Below, in pieces: positions 9,069 through 17,485 of a DNA stretch of 64,000 nucleotides (within the stretch, counting starts at the first letter, position 1; each line of letters begins with the position of its first letter). The translations under genes and the position numbers were made by a program. A model generated the notes under the pieces. It saw only the letters and a program-made list of their open reading frames with translations. It had not been told where the DNA came from and did not search any database. Source of the stretch: MGBC120314 sp051880495. Its GTDB lineage: Bacteria > Bacillota > Clostridia > Lachnospirales > Lachnospiraceae. The stretch lies in NCBI GenBank assembly GCA_051880495.1, contig JBJEOB010000056.1:1-64000 (forward strand), read 5' to 3'.

Positions 9069-10382
9069 TTATTCATTTCTGATTGCCGCAAGCGGACTAA
9101 GCTTGGTAGCTCGCTGTGCAGGGAAGAATCCCGCAAGTATTCCGACAAGTGCAGCAAATATGATTGCCATGAGTGCAAGCCATATTGGTATCTGTGATAT
9201 TCTCGCATCACCGTAACCCATCGCCTGTGGCAGAATACTGTTACAAACTGCTGATAAAATATAGCTTATAATAAGACCTACTATTCCACCAAGGAAACCA
9301 ATGAATGCTGCTTCAGCAAGAAACAGCTCTCTGATATTAGGAAGACTGCAGCCAAGTACCTTCATAACACCAATTTCTTTTGTTCGCTCGTATGTAGACA
9401 TCATCATTGTATTTGCAATACTTATCGCAGCAACAATCATTGCCACCGCACCGATACCGCCAAGAACTGCCTGAATAATCATAAGTTCTTTTTCTGCGGA
9501 TTCAATCCATTCGGCCTGGCTGTATGCCTGAAAGCCCATATCCTGAATGGTCGTAAGCACATCATTTACATTTTCTGAGGCATCAACAGAAACAATTGCC
9601 TGATTATAAACGAGCTGCTTCAATGGTTTTCCGTTTTTGCCTGTCGGCTGACCAGGAATAACCTTGCCTTTATACGTCTTCTTAAGATAACTCTTAAGTG
9701 CATCAATATCCACAAATATTCCATATGAATACTGATTCCAGTCCTCAGGTCCGCCTTCTACAAGTCCTGCAACCTTAAATACATTTTTCTTGGCAGGCTG
9801 CGCTGTTCCATCTTCTGAATATGAAGTTTCAAACTGTGTAAACAGCGTTTTTCCCATGAGGTCAACATTTGCAAGTTCTCCATCCTCGTAGTAAGGATAT
9901 TTGTAATTACTTGTCTGGTAAAAATCGGTGATAACATTATTACCTATTAACAATTCCACCTGTCCCGATGTAGCTGAAGGCAATGTACCCTCACCCACCG
10001 GAATATTGCTTAAATAATCCTGACTCACACCGTATATCTGCGCCCATGCTGCATATTTGCCCTGATAGAGCTGGCAGCCCATTGTCAGCATCGGATTAAC
10101 TTTGGTTACATGCTCAAGCGTTCCAATTGTCTCGAGCGCAGAATCATCAAGTTTAAGGTCATTGTTATTATTACCATAACTATTATAATATACCTGTATA
10201 TCTGTCATGCTTCCATATGAATTCATTTCATCCATAATGGTTGCCCTAAGACCTATTCCAAGAGATACCATGGTCACAATGGATGCAGTACCAATCATAA
10301 CTCCCAATACAGTCAGAAAAGTACGAAGCTTTCTTCTCCAAAGATTACTGGCACTCATTCCGATTATATCAAGAAATCTCAT
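9069..10382 (-). CDS. MacB/FtsX-type ABC transporter permease
   Basis: A 437-residue permease with one N-terminal transmembrane helix (after NLWRRKLRTFLTVLG), a long extracytoplasmic MacB periplasmic-core-like domain, and three C-terminal helices with the FtsX signature MMSTYERTKEIGVMKVLG. Such permeases pair with a LolD-like ATPase and drive export or mechanotransmission across the cell envelope. The gene overlaps the upstream surface-protein gene by 14 bp, so translation is likely coupled. The substrate is unknown. Confidence 0.88.
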   Translation of the reverse strand: MRFLDIIGMSASNLWRRKLRTFLTVLGVMIGTASIVTMVSLGIGLRATIMDEMNSYGSMTDIQVYYNSYGNNNNDLKLDDSALETIGTLEHVTKVNPMLTMGCQLYQGKYAAWAQIYGVSQDYLSNIPVGEGTLPSATSGQVELLIGNNVITDFYQTSNYKYPYYEDGELANVDLMGKTLFTQFETSYSEDGTAQPAKKNVFKVAGLVEGGPEDWNQYSYGIFVDIDALKSYLKKTYKGKVIPGQPTGKNGKPLKQLVYNQAIVSVDASENVNDVLTTIQDMGFQAYSQAEWIESAEKELMIIQAVLGGIGAVAMIVAAISIANTMMMSTYERTKEIGVMKVLGCSLPNIRELFLAEAAFIGFLGGIVGLIISYILSAVCNSILPQAMGYGDARISQIPIWLALMAIIFAALVGILAGFFPAQRATKLSPLAAIRNE

Positions 10383-11820
10383 CGTTTAATTCCTTTTCCA
10401 AAGCCTTCTTTTTGGCTTTTTTTATTAAAACAACTGTTACAATAATTACTACGATAACTACTGCCACTCCAATAAGTATCCATATCCATGATGATGAAGA
10501 AGACGGTTCCTCCATCATTCCCGGATCTTCAAAAATTTCATCACCTGTCGGCATGTCATTGTAGACCGGTTCATAAACAAAAAGATTAACCTCTGTTTCA
10601 AATGTACCTACTTCTCCGGCAGCATCCTCATACGAAATAATCAGTTTTACCTTGCCGTCATCGGTCGTAGGTGCAATACCTGTCACCATAAAATCAGCAT
10701 AACCGGTACTTCCTGAATTGATATTTCCGATAAATGCATCATCACTCTGTACGGAAGTACATGATGGGTCAACAGATACCTGTACATTGTATAATGTAGA
10801 CTTACCCGTATTGTTTATCGAAAACATTACATTAGCCTGTCCATATACTTCCATTGATTCAGGCATTATTTCAACATCTGTTACTTTTAATTTTGCTTCC
10901 TGATAAACAGGTATTGAAATGCTTTCCGATGCCGTATATGCAGCATTCTTTTCGCCTTCATATTCACATGCAACAGTGAGTACATATGGTTTCTGCTCAA
11001 GACTTGCCTGTGCTTTCATCTTAATTACAATATCCTTGGTTGCCCCACGGTTTATTGTACGGATAAATTCAGTACTTGAACCTGATGACGGAAGGAACAC
11101 GTTATCTGCCGAGCTTAATGTAACCTTGACATTTGATACTGCAGTTCTGTTCGATGTATTCTGCAAATGTACAGTAAGTTCAAATTCCTGTCCTGCCATT
11201 ACCTTGGAAGGATTGGTTTCATATCCTGTTACAATAATCCTTGGTACCGAAGTTGCAACATCGGAAGTTGTTGTCTCCTCTTCCTTACCGAAAAGGCATA
11301 CATCTATTGATTTTGTTATTCTGTATGTAAGTCCATCAGGCTTAACATATTCTACCTCGAAAGGAATCGAATAATAATTTGTCGTAATGTTTCCTTTTAC
11401 ATCAAATACAAAGCCGCACCAAAGCTCATTCTTTTTTGTATCATTCAAATCAGGTTCCGCAATCTGAAACATACATGAATTAGATACAAACGGGCTTGAA
11501 CCATCTGCCTTTGGTCTTACTGACTTAATTTGCGTTCCGGCCGGAACATAATTATCATCAAGCTTAACCTTGAAACCGATTCCGGCAACACCGCCTGCGC
11601 CTGCGGACTCTGTAATTACGCCCTCTATTTTTACATCATTTGTATCACCGACAACATAATCTGTAGGAGCTGCTGTCGTCGTCTGATTTTCAGTTGATGT
11701 TTCTCCAACAGGGTCCGTTCCCTCAGCAAAAACATTTCTTGGTGCAACCATTGCCATTACTGCCAGGAACATCACCATAAATGACATGCAAACTGCTATT
11801 ACTGCATTAAACTTCTTCAT
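10369..11820 (-). CDS. Membrane-anchored surface protein with CARDB-like repeats
   Basis: A 483-residue exported protein. Residues 1-32 form a Sec signal peptide (cleavage near NVFA). A Thr-rich linker is followed by two or three beta-sandwich repeats of CARDB/COG1361 type (PSKVMAGQEFELTVHLQNTSN and a degenerate copy MPESMEVYGQANVMFSINNTG). A Ser-rich linker leads to a C-terminal transmembrane helix and Lys-rich tail. It sits between the ATPase and permease genes and overlaps both by 14 bp, so it is probably a dedicated extracellular partner of the transporter. That role is inference. Confidence 0.78.
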   Translation of the reverse strand: MKKFNAVIAVCMSFMVMFLAVMAMVAPRNVFAEGTDPVGETSTENQTTTAAPTDYVVGDTNDVKIEGVITESAGAGGVAGIGFKVKLDDNYVPAGTQIKSVRPKADGSSPFVSNSCMFQIAEPDLNDTKKNELWCGFVFDVKGNITTNYYSIPFEVEYVKPDGLTYRITKSIDVCLFGKEEETTTSDVATSVPRIIVTGYETNPSKVMAGQEFELTVHLQNTSNRTAVSNVKVTLSSADNVFLPSSGSSTEFIRTINRGATKDIVIKMKAQASLEQKPYVLTVACEYEGEKNAAYTASESISIPVYQEAKLKVTDVEIMPESMEVYGQANVMFSINNTGKSTLYNVQVSVDPSCTSVQSDDAFIGNINSGSTGYADFMVTGIAPTTDDGKVKLIISYEDAAGEVGTFETEVNLFVYEPVYNDMPTGDEIFEDPGMMEEPSSSSSWIWILIGVAVVIVVIIVTVVLIKKAKKKALEKELNDEIS

Positions 11821-12562
11821 TAACTTCTTCCTCCCCTTTAGTACTCTCCCTCTGAATACTAGTATTTTCTTCTAATTTTACAATTTTGCCATCCACGATG
11901 CGGATTATTCTGTCCGCATAACTTGCAAGATGGTCATCATGCGTAACCATGACAAGCGTTTTCTTTTGTTCATTGACGACTCTTCTCATAAGATCCATCA
12001 TTTCTGCCGATGTAGCCGAATCAAGGTTACCTGTAGGCTCATCAGCAAATACAATGTCCGGGTCTAAAACAAGTGCCCTTGCCATACCGACTCTCTGCTG
12101 CTGTCCGCCGGACATCTGTGTCGGTTTATGTTTTCTGTGTTTAGATAAACCGACGAGTTCTATCATTCTCTCTGCTTTTGCCAATCGGACCTTTTTCTTT
12201 ACCCCTCGAAAAGTCAGCGGCAATGCCACATTCTCGATTGCATTCATCGTGCTCATCAGATTGAATGACTGAAAAATAAATCCAACATGTTCCCTTCTGA
12301 ATTTTACAAGCTTATTTTCATTAAGTTTCTCGATGTGGGTATCCTTAATAATAACCTCTCCCTTAGTCGGTTTCTCTAAGCCTGCCATCATGTTCAGAAG
12401 TGTTGATTTGCCCGAACCCGAAGTACCAACTATTGCACAAAATTCCCCTTCGTAGATTTTGAAAGAAACACCGTTTAAGGCGCGGACTTTCTCCTCTCCC
12501 ACTTTATAAATTTTGTACAAATCATTGACCTCAATTACAGGCTTCTTCTGATTGTCTCCCAT
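11807..12562 (-). CDS. ABC transporter ATP-binding protein (LolD/MacB type)
   Basis: A 251-residue nucleotide-binding subunit. Walker A is GTSGSGKST, the signature is MSGGQQQRVGMARAL, Walker B is DIVFADEPTGNLDS, and the switch His lies in VTHDD. The short spacing and EPTGNLDS wording are typical of the MacB/LolD/FtsE group that powers FtsX-like permeases. A strong GGAAGGAG site precedes the ATG. It is the first gene of a three-gene operon with the surface protein and permease. Confidence 0.92.
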   Translation of the reverse strand: MGDNQKKPVIEVNDLYKIYKVGEEKVRALNGVSFKIYEGEFCAIVGTSGSGKSTLLNMMAGLEKPTKGEVIIKDTHIEKLNENKLVKFRREHVGFIFQSFNLMSTMNAIENVALPLTFRGVKKKVRLAKAERMIELVGLSKHRKHKPTQMSGGQQQRVGMARALVLDPDIVFADEPTGNLDSATSAEMMDLMRRVVNEQKKTLVMVTHDDHLASYADRIIRIVDGKIVKLEENTSIQRESTKGEEEVNEEV

Positions 12563-12591
12563 ATTAATTTCTCCTTCCTCAATCGTTTATT

Positions 12592-12620
12592 ATTTTATCA
12601 TAAATAGCATATCTTGTGAA
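12592..12620 (-). promoter_or_regulatory. Sigma-A-type promoter of the ABC exporter operon
   Basis: Reading the minus strand, TTCACA and TAAAAT are separated by exactly 17 bp, about 30 bp upstream of the ATPase start codon. Pattern match only. Confidence 0.5.
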
Positions 12621-12678
12621 TAGTTTTTTCCCATAAATACTATATTTTGTGGTTTGTTACAAATGTGTTACATATGTA

Positions 12679-13041
12679 TTAACTTACTATTCCACCAATG
12701 GCTCCTCCGGCCATACAACATATCGATGCTGTTACAATATTGTTAACACAGGCAAGCTCACTTTTTATAATCATTGCCACGATAACAAGCACAGCAAGAT
12801 ATATTAACCCTGAGACGCCTCCCCATATCAGCCTTTTTTGATTCTGTGCCTTTGCCATAACCATTCCGCCTATAAATGTTGTAATAAAATAAACTAAAAG
12901 AATAAGTATTTTAGCAGTAGCATTGCTCATTCCCGTTTTGTACATTATAAGTGCCACAAGCAACAGTAAAACAATTGAGAGCACATACTCAAAAAGCAAA
13001 ACTTTTAGAATTGATAAAACACGATTCATTCTGTTTTCCAT
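12679..13041 (-). CDS. TIGR04086-type small membrane protein
   Basis: A protein of about 120 residues with four hydrophobic helices and a GG-rich end (CMAGGAIGGIVS), matching the TIGR04086/DUF3792 family of clostridial membrane proteins of unknown function. Start choice is uncertain. The ATG at 13041 (MENRMNRVL) gives the usual family N-terminus, whereas the ATG at 13095 would add 18 residues; neither has a strong ribosome site. It stands alone between the exporter operon and the divergent CorC-like gene. Confidence 0.68.
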   Translation of the reverse strand: MENRMNRVLSILKVLLFEYVLSIVLLLLVALIMYKTGMSNATAKILILLVYFITTFIGGMVMAKAQNQKRLIWGGVSGLIYLAVLVIVAMIIKSELACVNNIVTASICCMAGGAIGGIVS

Positions 13042-13166
13042 ACTTTTTTTATAAATATATATTAGATATTCACATTTTATATTCACTTTTTTCATTGTTT
13101 AATTGACAAGTGCATATTCCTTAATGTAGAATATCATTTAAAATATATTTTAAGGAGTTGATTTAT

Positions 13167-14462
13167 TTGATAGACCCCAGTGTCTTACAATGTATCATTT
13201 TAATTATTTTATTAATTTTATCTGCTTTCTTTTCATCAGCAGAAACAGCACTTACAACAGTTAATAAAATCAGACTTCGTTCAATGATGGAAGAAGGCAA
13301 CAAACGCGCCGGCACGGTTATCAAAATTACCGACAATTCAGGCAAGATGCTTAGTGCAATTCTTATCGGTAATAACATAGTTAACCTTACGGCATCATCA
13401 CTTTCAACAACATTGACCCAGACATTATTCGGCAATCAGTACATTGCCTATGCAACCGGTATTCTTACATTGGTTGTTTTGATTTTTGGTGAAATTACAC
13501 CAAAGACGATTTCTACTTTATATGCCGAGAAGATTTCGCTTGCATATGCACCCGTAATATCATTTTTCATGTGGATACTTACGCCGTTTATCTGGATCAT
13601 AAACAATCTGTCATTGATCGTTTTAAAAATAATACATGTAAACCCTAACAACAAGGCTGCCGCCATTACTGAAAATGAGCTTCGTACCATCGTTGAGGTG
13701 AGCCACGAGGAGGGTGTTATTGAGACAGAGGAAAAGAAAATGATTACAAATGTGTTCGATTTCGGTGACTCACAGGCAAGAGACGTCATGATTCCCCGAA
13801 TTGATATGACATTTGCAAATATTGATAATACATACAATGAAATTATTGAAATTTTCCGTGCAGAAAAATATACCCGTCTTCCCGTTTATGAAGACACTAC
13901 GGACAATGTAATAGGTATTATTAACGTAAAGGATTTACTGCTCTACGATTCACATGAAGATTTCAATGTGAGAGATATCTTACGTGAGCCTTACTATGCT
14001 TACGAATTTAAAAAGACATCGGAACTCATGGAAGAGCTTAAGAAAACATCTAACAACATTACCATCGTTCTTGATGAATATGGTTCAACAGTCGGCATGA
14101 TTACACTCGAGGACCTCTTAGAAGAAATCGTCGGTGAAATCCGCGATGAGTATGATGAGGACGAAAAAGACCCTATCGAAAAGATAAGTGATAACGAATA
14201 TATCATTGCAGGCATGACCAAATTAGATGATTTCAACGAACTGGCAGGCACAGATTTAAGTTCGGAGGAATACGATTCTGTCGGTGGTTTCATTATTGAA
14301 CTTCTTGACCGTCTTCCTGAAACCGGAGACCAGGTTATTCTTCCCGGTTTGACTTTTACCGTCGAGAAAATCGACAAAAACCGTATTAAAACAATTCACG
14401 TTCTTTTATCCGATTCGGAAGAAATCGAACCAATGGAAGAAATTAAACAGGAAATAGTATAA
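13167..14462 (+). CDS. CNNM/CorC-type (HlyC/TlyC) membrane protein with CBS pair
   Basis: About 431 residues. An N-terminal DUF21 (CNNM) domain of four membrane helices is followed by two CBS domains (VMIPRIDMTFANIDNTYNEI and the second after RDILREP) and a C-terminal CorC_HlyC domain (DEYIIAGMTKLDDFNELAG). The family is linked to Mg2+ or Co2+ efflux and resistance; CBS pairs usually bind adenine nucleotides. The likely start is TTG at 13167, nine nt after AAGGAG. An in-frame TTG at 13158 abuts the ribosome site and is unlikely. Confidence 0.85.
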   Translation: MIDPSVLQCIILIILLILSAFFSSAETALTTVNKIRLRSMMEEGNKRAGTVIKITDNSGKMLSAILIGNNIVNLTASSLSTTLTQTLFGNQYIAYATGILTLVVLIFGEITPKTISTLYAEKISLAYAPVISFFMWILTPFIWIINNLSLIVLKIIHVNPNNKAAAITENELRTIVEVSHEEGVIETEEKKMITNVFDFGDSQARDVMIPRIDMTFANIDNTYNEIIEIFRAEKYTRLPVYEDTTDNVIGIINVKDLLLYDSHEDFNVRDILREPYYAYEFKKTSELMEELKKTSNNITIVLDEYGSTVGMITLEDLLEEIVGEIRDEYDEDEKDPIEKISDNEYIIAGMTKLDDFNELAGTDLSSEEYDSVGGFIIELLDRLPETGDQVILPGLTFTVEKIDKNRIKTIHVLLSDSEEIEPMEEIKQEIV

Positions 14463-14467
14463 AACAG

Positions 14468-14524
14468 GATCTCGCTTGCGAGATTCTCCGCCTACGGCGG
14501 GTCGCAGTGCGTTCCCCGCGGAGC
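14468..14524. repeat. Dispersed GC-rich element, copy 1
   Basis: Starts with the palindrome ATCTCGCTTGCGAGAT and continues through CCGCCTACGGCGG to CGCGGAGC. A nearly identical copy lies at 50897-50980 upstream of dapA. Both copies are followed by the AATAGGAAATTTC hairpin. Translation gives a recurrent RDSPPxAGRSA peptide, which is a by-product of the repeat and not a gene. Confidence 0.75.
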
Positions 14525-14530
14525 GTTTTT

Positions 14531-14567
14531 GCATAATAGGAAGTTTCATCGAAATTTCCTATTATGC
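14531..14567. repeat. AATAGGAAATTTC-type hairpin, copy 1
   Basis: Two 17-nt arms around a 3-nt loop (ATC), with one G-U-type mismatch. Related hairpins occur at 17386-17415, 50987-51025 and 54312-54341. Confidence 0.75.
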
Positions 14568-14572
14568 AAAAA

Positions 14573-14596
14573 ATCCAGCAGAGCATTCTGCTGGAT
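14573..14596. terminator. Bidirectional Rho-independent terminator
   Basis: ATCCAGCAGA (14573-14582) pairs with TCTGCTGGAT (14587-14596) around GCAT. There is an A-run before and a T-run after, so it can serve the CorC-like gene on the plus strand and the convergent murF operon on the minus strand. Confidence 0.85.
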
Positions 14597-14610
14597 TTTT
14601 TTATGCCTTA

Positions 14611-14888
14611 CCCATGAGTTTTTTCGTGCTCGACTCATGGGAAGGGGTCTCTTTTCACTCTTTCCCATGAGTTTTTTCGTGCTCGACTCATGGGAAGTGG
14701 GCTCTTTTCACTCTTTCCCATGAGTTTTTTCGTGCCCGGCTCATGGGAAGTGGCCTCTTTTCACTCTTTCCCATGAGTTTTTTCGTGCTCGGCTCATGGG
14801 AAGTGGGTTCTTTTCACTCTTTCCCATGAGTTTTTTCAGTACAAGCTCATGGGATTTAACTTATTTCCTACAACTTCCCATGAGTTTC
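14611..14888 (+). repeat. 53-bp tandem palindrome array, copy A
   Basis: CCCATGAG starts at 14611, 14664, 14717, 14770, 14823 and 14877, giving a 53-bp period (last step 54). The first five are followed by a T-rich loop and then CTCATGGG, so each unit is a hairpin; the sixth is a half-site. A related array in opposite orientation lies at 61788-62100. The period is not a multiple of three and the spacers are near-identical, so this is neither coding nor a CRISPR. Confidence 0.9.
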
Positions 14889-14927
14889 CAATAAAAATGG
14901 ACATATCTAACCCATTTTTCACCTTAT

Positions 14928-16307
14928 TTACGCCTCATTTATTTTTTTCAATGCATCCAGAATCCTTTCAAACTTCATAAAGTGTGAAGCCTTAACAAGC
15001 ACCGTATCGCCAAAACACAGTTCTACAGGAAGTTTTTCAATAAGTTCATCTACCGTATCAAAGCACATAGAATATGCCCCGGGTCTCACATCCAGAAATC
15101 CTCGTTCAATTTCCGTGGCAAGTTTCCCTGCGCACAATAGAATGTCTGTCAAAGATTCTCCGACATAACGTCCGACTTCATAATGCAGTTCTCTCTCCTT
15201 TGCACCTAGTTCACCCATGTCGCCAAGGATTGCCACTTTTTTACCGTCTGCTAGACACAACAAATCCACAGAAGCCTTCATTGACATAGGATTAGCATTA
15301 TAGCATCCGTCAATAATTGTAAAATTGGCAGTTCTTATTATCTTGTTCCTTCCATCCAGTTCCTGCGCCTTTTCAATTCCGGCCTTGATTTCGCTGATAT
15401 CCATACCGAGCAGAAGACCGGCCATTGTTCCGGCAAGCGCGTTGTTAATCATGTAATCACCCGGAATCGGAATAATTACCTCAAAGCTGCCCTGCGGGGT
15501 ATTAATGTGGCATTTTGTTCCCTTAAGTCCAAGGTTTTCTATCCGGTCTGCATACACATCACAATCTTTACCCATTCCGAAGAATTTTGCCGTTTTATTA
15601 TTTACACTGCTTATTGTCTTAAGCTTATCATCATCGCCATTTAGTAGTATGCTTCCATTAGGGTTCATATAATCAAAAATCTCTGACTTAGCCCGTAACA
15701 CTCCGTCCCTGTCTTTAAGATTTTCCAGATGACAGGTGCCAATATTGGTAATTATACAGATATCAGGCTTTGCGATGGCACTTAACCGGTGCATTTCACC
15801 AAAATCGCTGATGCCCATTTCAAGAACTGCCACTTCATCTTCTTCTGTCAGTCTGAAAATTGTCAGAGGAAGTCCTAATTCATTATTAAAATTACCAAGC
15901 GTCTTTAAAACCACAAAGCGCTCACCAAGAACACTAGCAACCATTTCCTTGGTACTTGTCTTTCCGACGCTTCCTGTTATGCCAACAACAGTAATAGAAA
16001 GCTGTGACCTGTAATATGAGGCGATTGCCTTAATTGCCTCAAGTGACGAAGCAACCTTAATATATGGTTTATTAAGTCCCGGAATTTCTTTTTCAGAAAT
16101 TGTACAGACTGCCCCCATATCGTATGACGCTTCGATATAATCGTGACCATCACTTCTTGCACCGCATATTGCAATAAACAGGCTTCCTGCCACAACCTTA
16201 CGGCTGTCAGTCGTAATCTGGGTAACCTCAATGTTTTTACAGTTTTCATCGCCATAATATGTTCCGTTACAGGCAGCCGCAATATTAGCAAGAGTCATAT
16301 TTTTCAT
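14928..16307 (-). CDS. murF: UDP-N-acetylmuramoyl-tripeptide--D-alanyl-D-alanine ligase
   Basis: A 459-residue Mur ligase that adds D-Ala-D-Ala to the peptidoglycan precursor in the cytosol. It has the N-terminal MurF substrate domain (QITTDSRKVVAGSLFIA), the ATP-binding P-loop GITGSVGKTSTKEM near residue 110, the central domain with LEMGISDFGEMHRL, and the C-terminal domain beginning IIDGCYNANPMSM. GAGG precedes the ATG. The gene lies 17 bp after ddl, which makes its dipeptide substrate, so the pair forms a functional operon. Confidence 0.95.
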   Translation of the reverse strand: MKNMTLANIAAACNGTYYGDENCKNIEVTQITTDSRKVVAGSLFIAICGARSDGHDYIEASYDMGAVCTISEKEIPGLNKPYIKVASSLEAIKAIASYYRSQLSITVVGITGSVGKTSTKEMVASVLGERFVVLKTLGNFNNELGLPLTIFRLTEEDEVAVLEMGISDFGEMHRLSAIAKPDICIITNIGTCHLENLKDRDGVLRAKSEIFDYMNPNGSILLNGDDDKLKTISSVNNKTAKFFGMGKDCDVYADRIENLGLKGTKCHINTPQGSFEVIIPIPGDYMINNALAGTMAGLLLGMDISEIKAGIEKAQELDGRNKIIRTANFTIIDGCYNANPMSMKASVDLLCLADGKKVAILGDMGELGAKERELHYEVGRYVGESLTDILLCAGKLATEIERGFLDVRPGAYSMCFDTVDELIEKLPVELCFGDTVLVKASHFMKFERILDALKKINEA

Positions 16308-16324
16308 AACATTAACCTCAAAAT

Positions 16325-17353
16325 TTATTTTTTAAGTGATACATCAATCAAATGCTGACAAAGATCTTCAAAGCCCATGCCAATAACCTTTGCTTCCTGC
16401 GGAAGAAGACTTGTAGGTGTCATTCCCGGCAAAGTATTAGCCTCAAGGCAGAACATTTCTCCATTTTCACGCATCATAAAATCCATTCTCGCGTATCCGG
16501 AAAGCTTTAATGCTTCAAACGCCATGCAGGCATATTTCTGCATCTTGCTCGTAAGTTCTTCAGATAAATCCGCCGGACATGTCTCAATGGTTGAACCAGC
16601 CTGATATTTGTTCTTATAATCATAAAAGCCTACCAAAGGCGCAATTTCAATAATCGGAAGGGCCTTACCTTCAATAACACCAATTGAAAATTCCCTGCCC
16701 TTGATATAATCCTCAACAACAAGCTTATCTTCCCATGAAAATGCTTCTTTTAATGATTTCTCATATTCTTCCTCATTATGTGCAATTGTAATTCCTACAC
16801 TCGAGCCTCCGCATGCAGGCTTTACCATACAAGGAAATGAAGGCTTGAAATTTTTGTAATTATCTTTGGTAACGGTAAATCCATCCGGTGTCGGGACATT
16901 ATTTTTCTTAAAAAATTCCTTAGCAATATCCTTATTCATTGCAAGCGCAGAACTAAGATAATCCGTTCCCGTATACTTTATTCCAAATAAATCAAATGCT
17001 GCCTGAATTCTTCCATCTTCGCCATCTTCTCCGTGAAGTGCAAGAAAAACCATATCAGCGGCCTTACATAGATTTAAAATATTCTTTCCAAAGAATCCAT
17101 CTTCGCTTTCTCCCCGCTCCCTCTTTACCTTCAAAAGATCAGGCGACTGTTCTGACACCTTCACTTCAGGAAGCACACGTGCTTTAGCAAACTCAGCCTT
17201 ATAATCGTTTCCCTGCATTTCATAACCCATAAAAACATCTGCCAGAATAGCATTATGTCCCTTGGATACAAGTGCATTTGTAACCATTGTTCCCGTAACT
17301 ATTGATACATCTCTTTCTGTGCTGATTCCACCGGCTAAAACTACAATATTCAT
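16325..17353 (-). CDS. ddl: D-alanine--D-alanine ligase
   Basis: A 342-residue ATP-grasp ligase that joins two D-alanines for peptidoglycan. It shows the N-terminal GGISTERDVSIVTG loop, LHGEDGEDGRIQ, the ATP-grasp strand FPCMVKPACGGSSVGI, and the C-terminal metal and substrate motifs ARMDFM and LEANTLPGMTPTSLLP. The start at 17353 (MNIVVLAGG) has GAGGAA upstream and fits the family; the ATG at 17374 does not. It precedes murF in the same operon. Confidence 0.95.
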   Translation of the reverse strand: MNIVVLAGGISTERDVSIVTGTMVTNALVSKGHNAILADVFMGYEMQGNDYKAEFAKARVLPEVKVSEQSPDLLKVKRERGESEDGFFGKNILNLCKAADMVFLALHGEDGEDGRIQAAFDLFGIKYTGTDYLSSALAMNKDIAKEFFKKNNVPTPDGFTVTKDNYKNFKPSFPCMVKPACGGSSVGITIAHNEEEYEKSLKEAFSWEDKLVVEDYIKGREFSIGVIEGKALPIIEIAPLVGFYDYKNKYQAGSTIETCPADLSEELTSKMQKYACMAFEALKLSGYARMDFMMRENGEMFCLEANTLPGMTPTSLLPQEAKVIGMGFEDLCQHLIDVSLKK

Positions 17354-17385
17354 GACAATTCCTCTTTTAAACATTTTTTACACAA

Positions 17386-17415
17386 GATAGGGAAATTTCA
17401 ACGAAATTTCCTATT
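17386..17415. repeat. AATAGGAAATTTC-type hairpin, copy 2
   Basis: GGAAATTTC and GAAATTTCC arms around an AAC loop, flanked by GATAG and CTATT. It sits between the GH105 terminator and ddl. Confidence 0.7.
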
Positions 17416-17417
17416 AC

Positions 17418-17460
17418 ATAAAAACAGATTAGATAATAAGTCTTATTACCTAATCTGTTA
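17418..17460 (-). terminator. Terminator after the GH105 gene
   Basis: AACAGATTAG (17423-17432) pairs with CTAATCTGTT (17450-17459), with a second inner helix of TAATAAG and CTTATTA. The preceding A-run becomes a U-run on the minus strand. Confidence 0.75.
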
Positions 17461-17485
17461 AATTATGCTTGTTCGATTACAAAAA

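Noticed and set aside
14476..14723. Two 64-residue plus-strand ORFs
   Set aside because: They run through the GC-rich dispersed repeat, the hairpin, the terminator and the 53-bp array; the period is not a multiple of three and no ribosome site is present.
14611..14888. Possible CRISPR array
   Set aside because: Repeats are palindromic and regular, but the spacers are almost identical to each other, and no cas genes are near. It is a tandem repeat.
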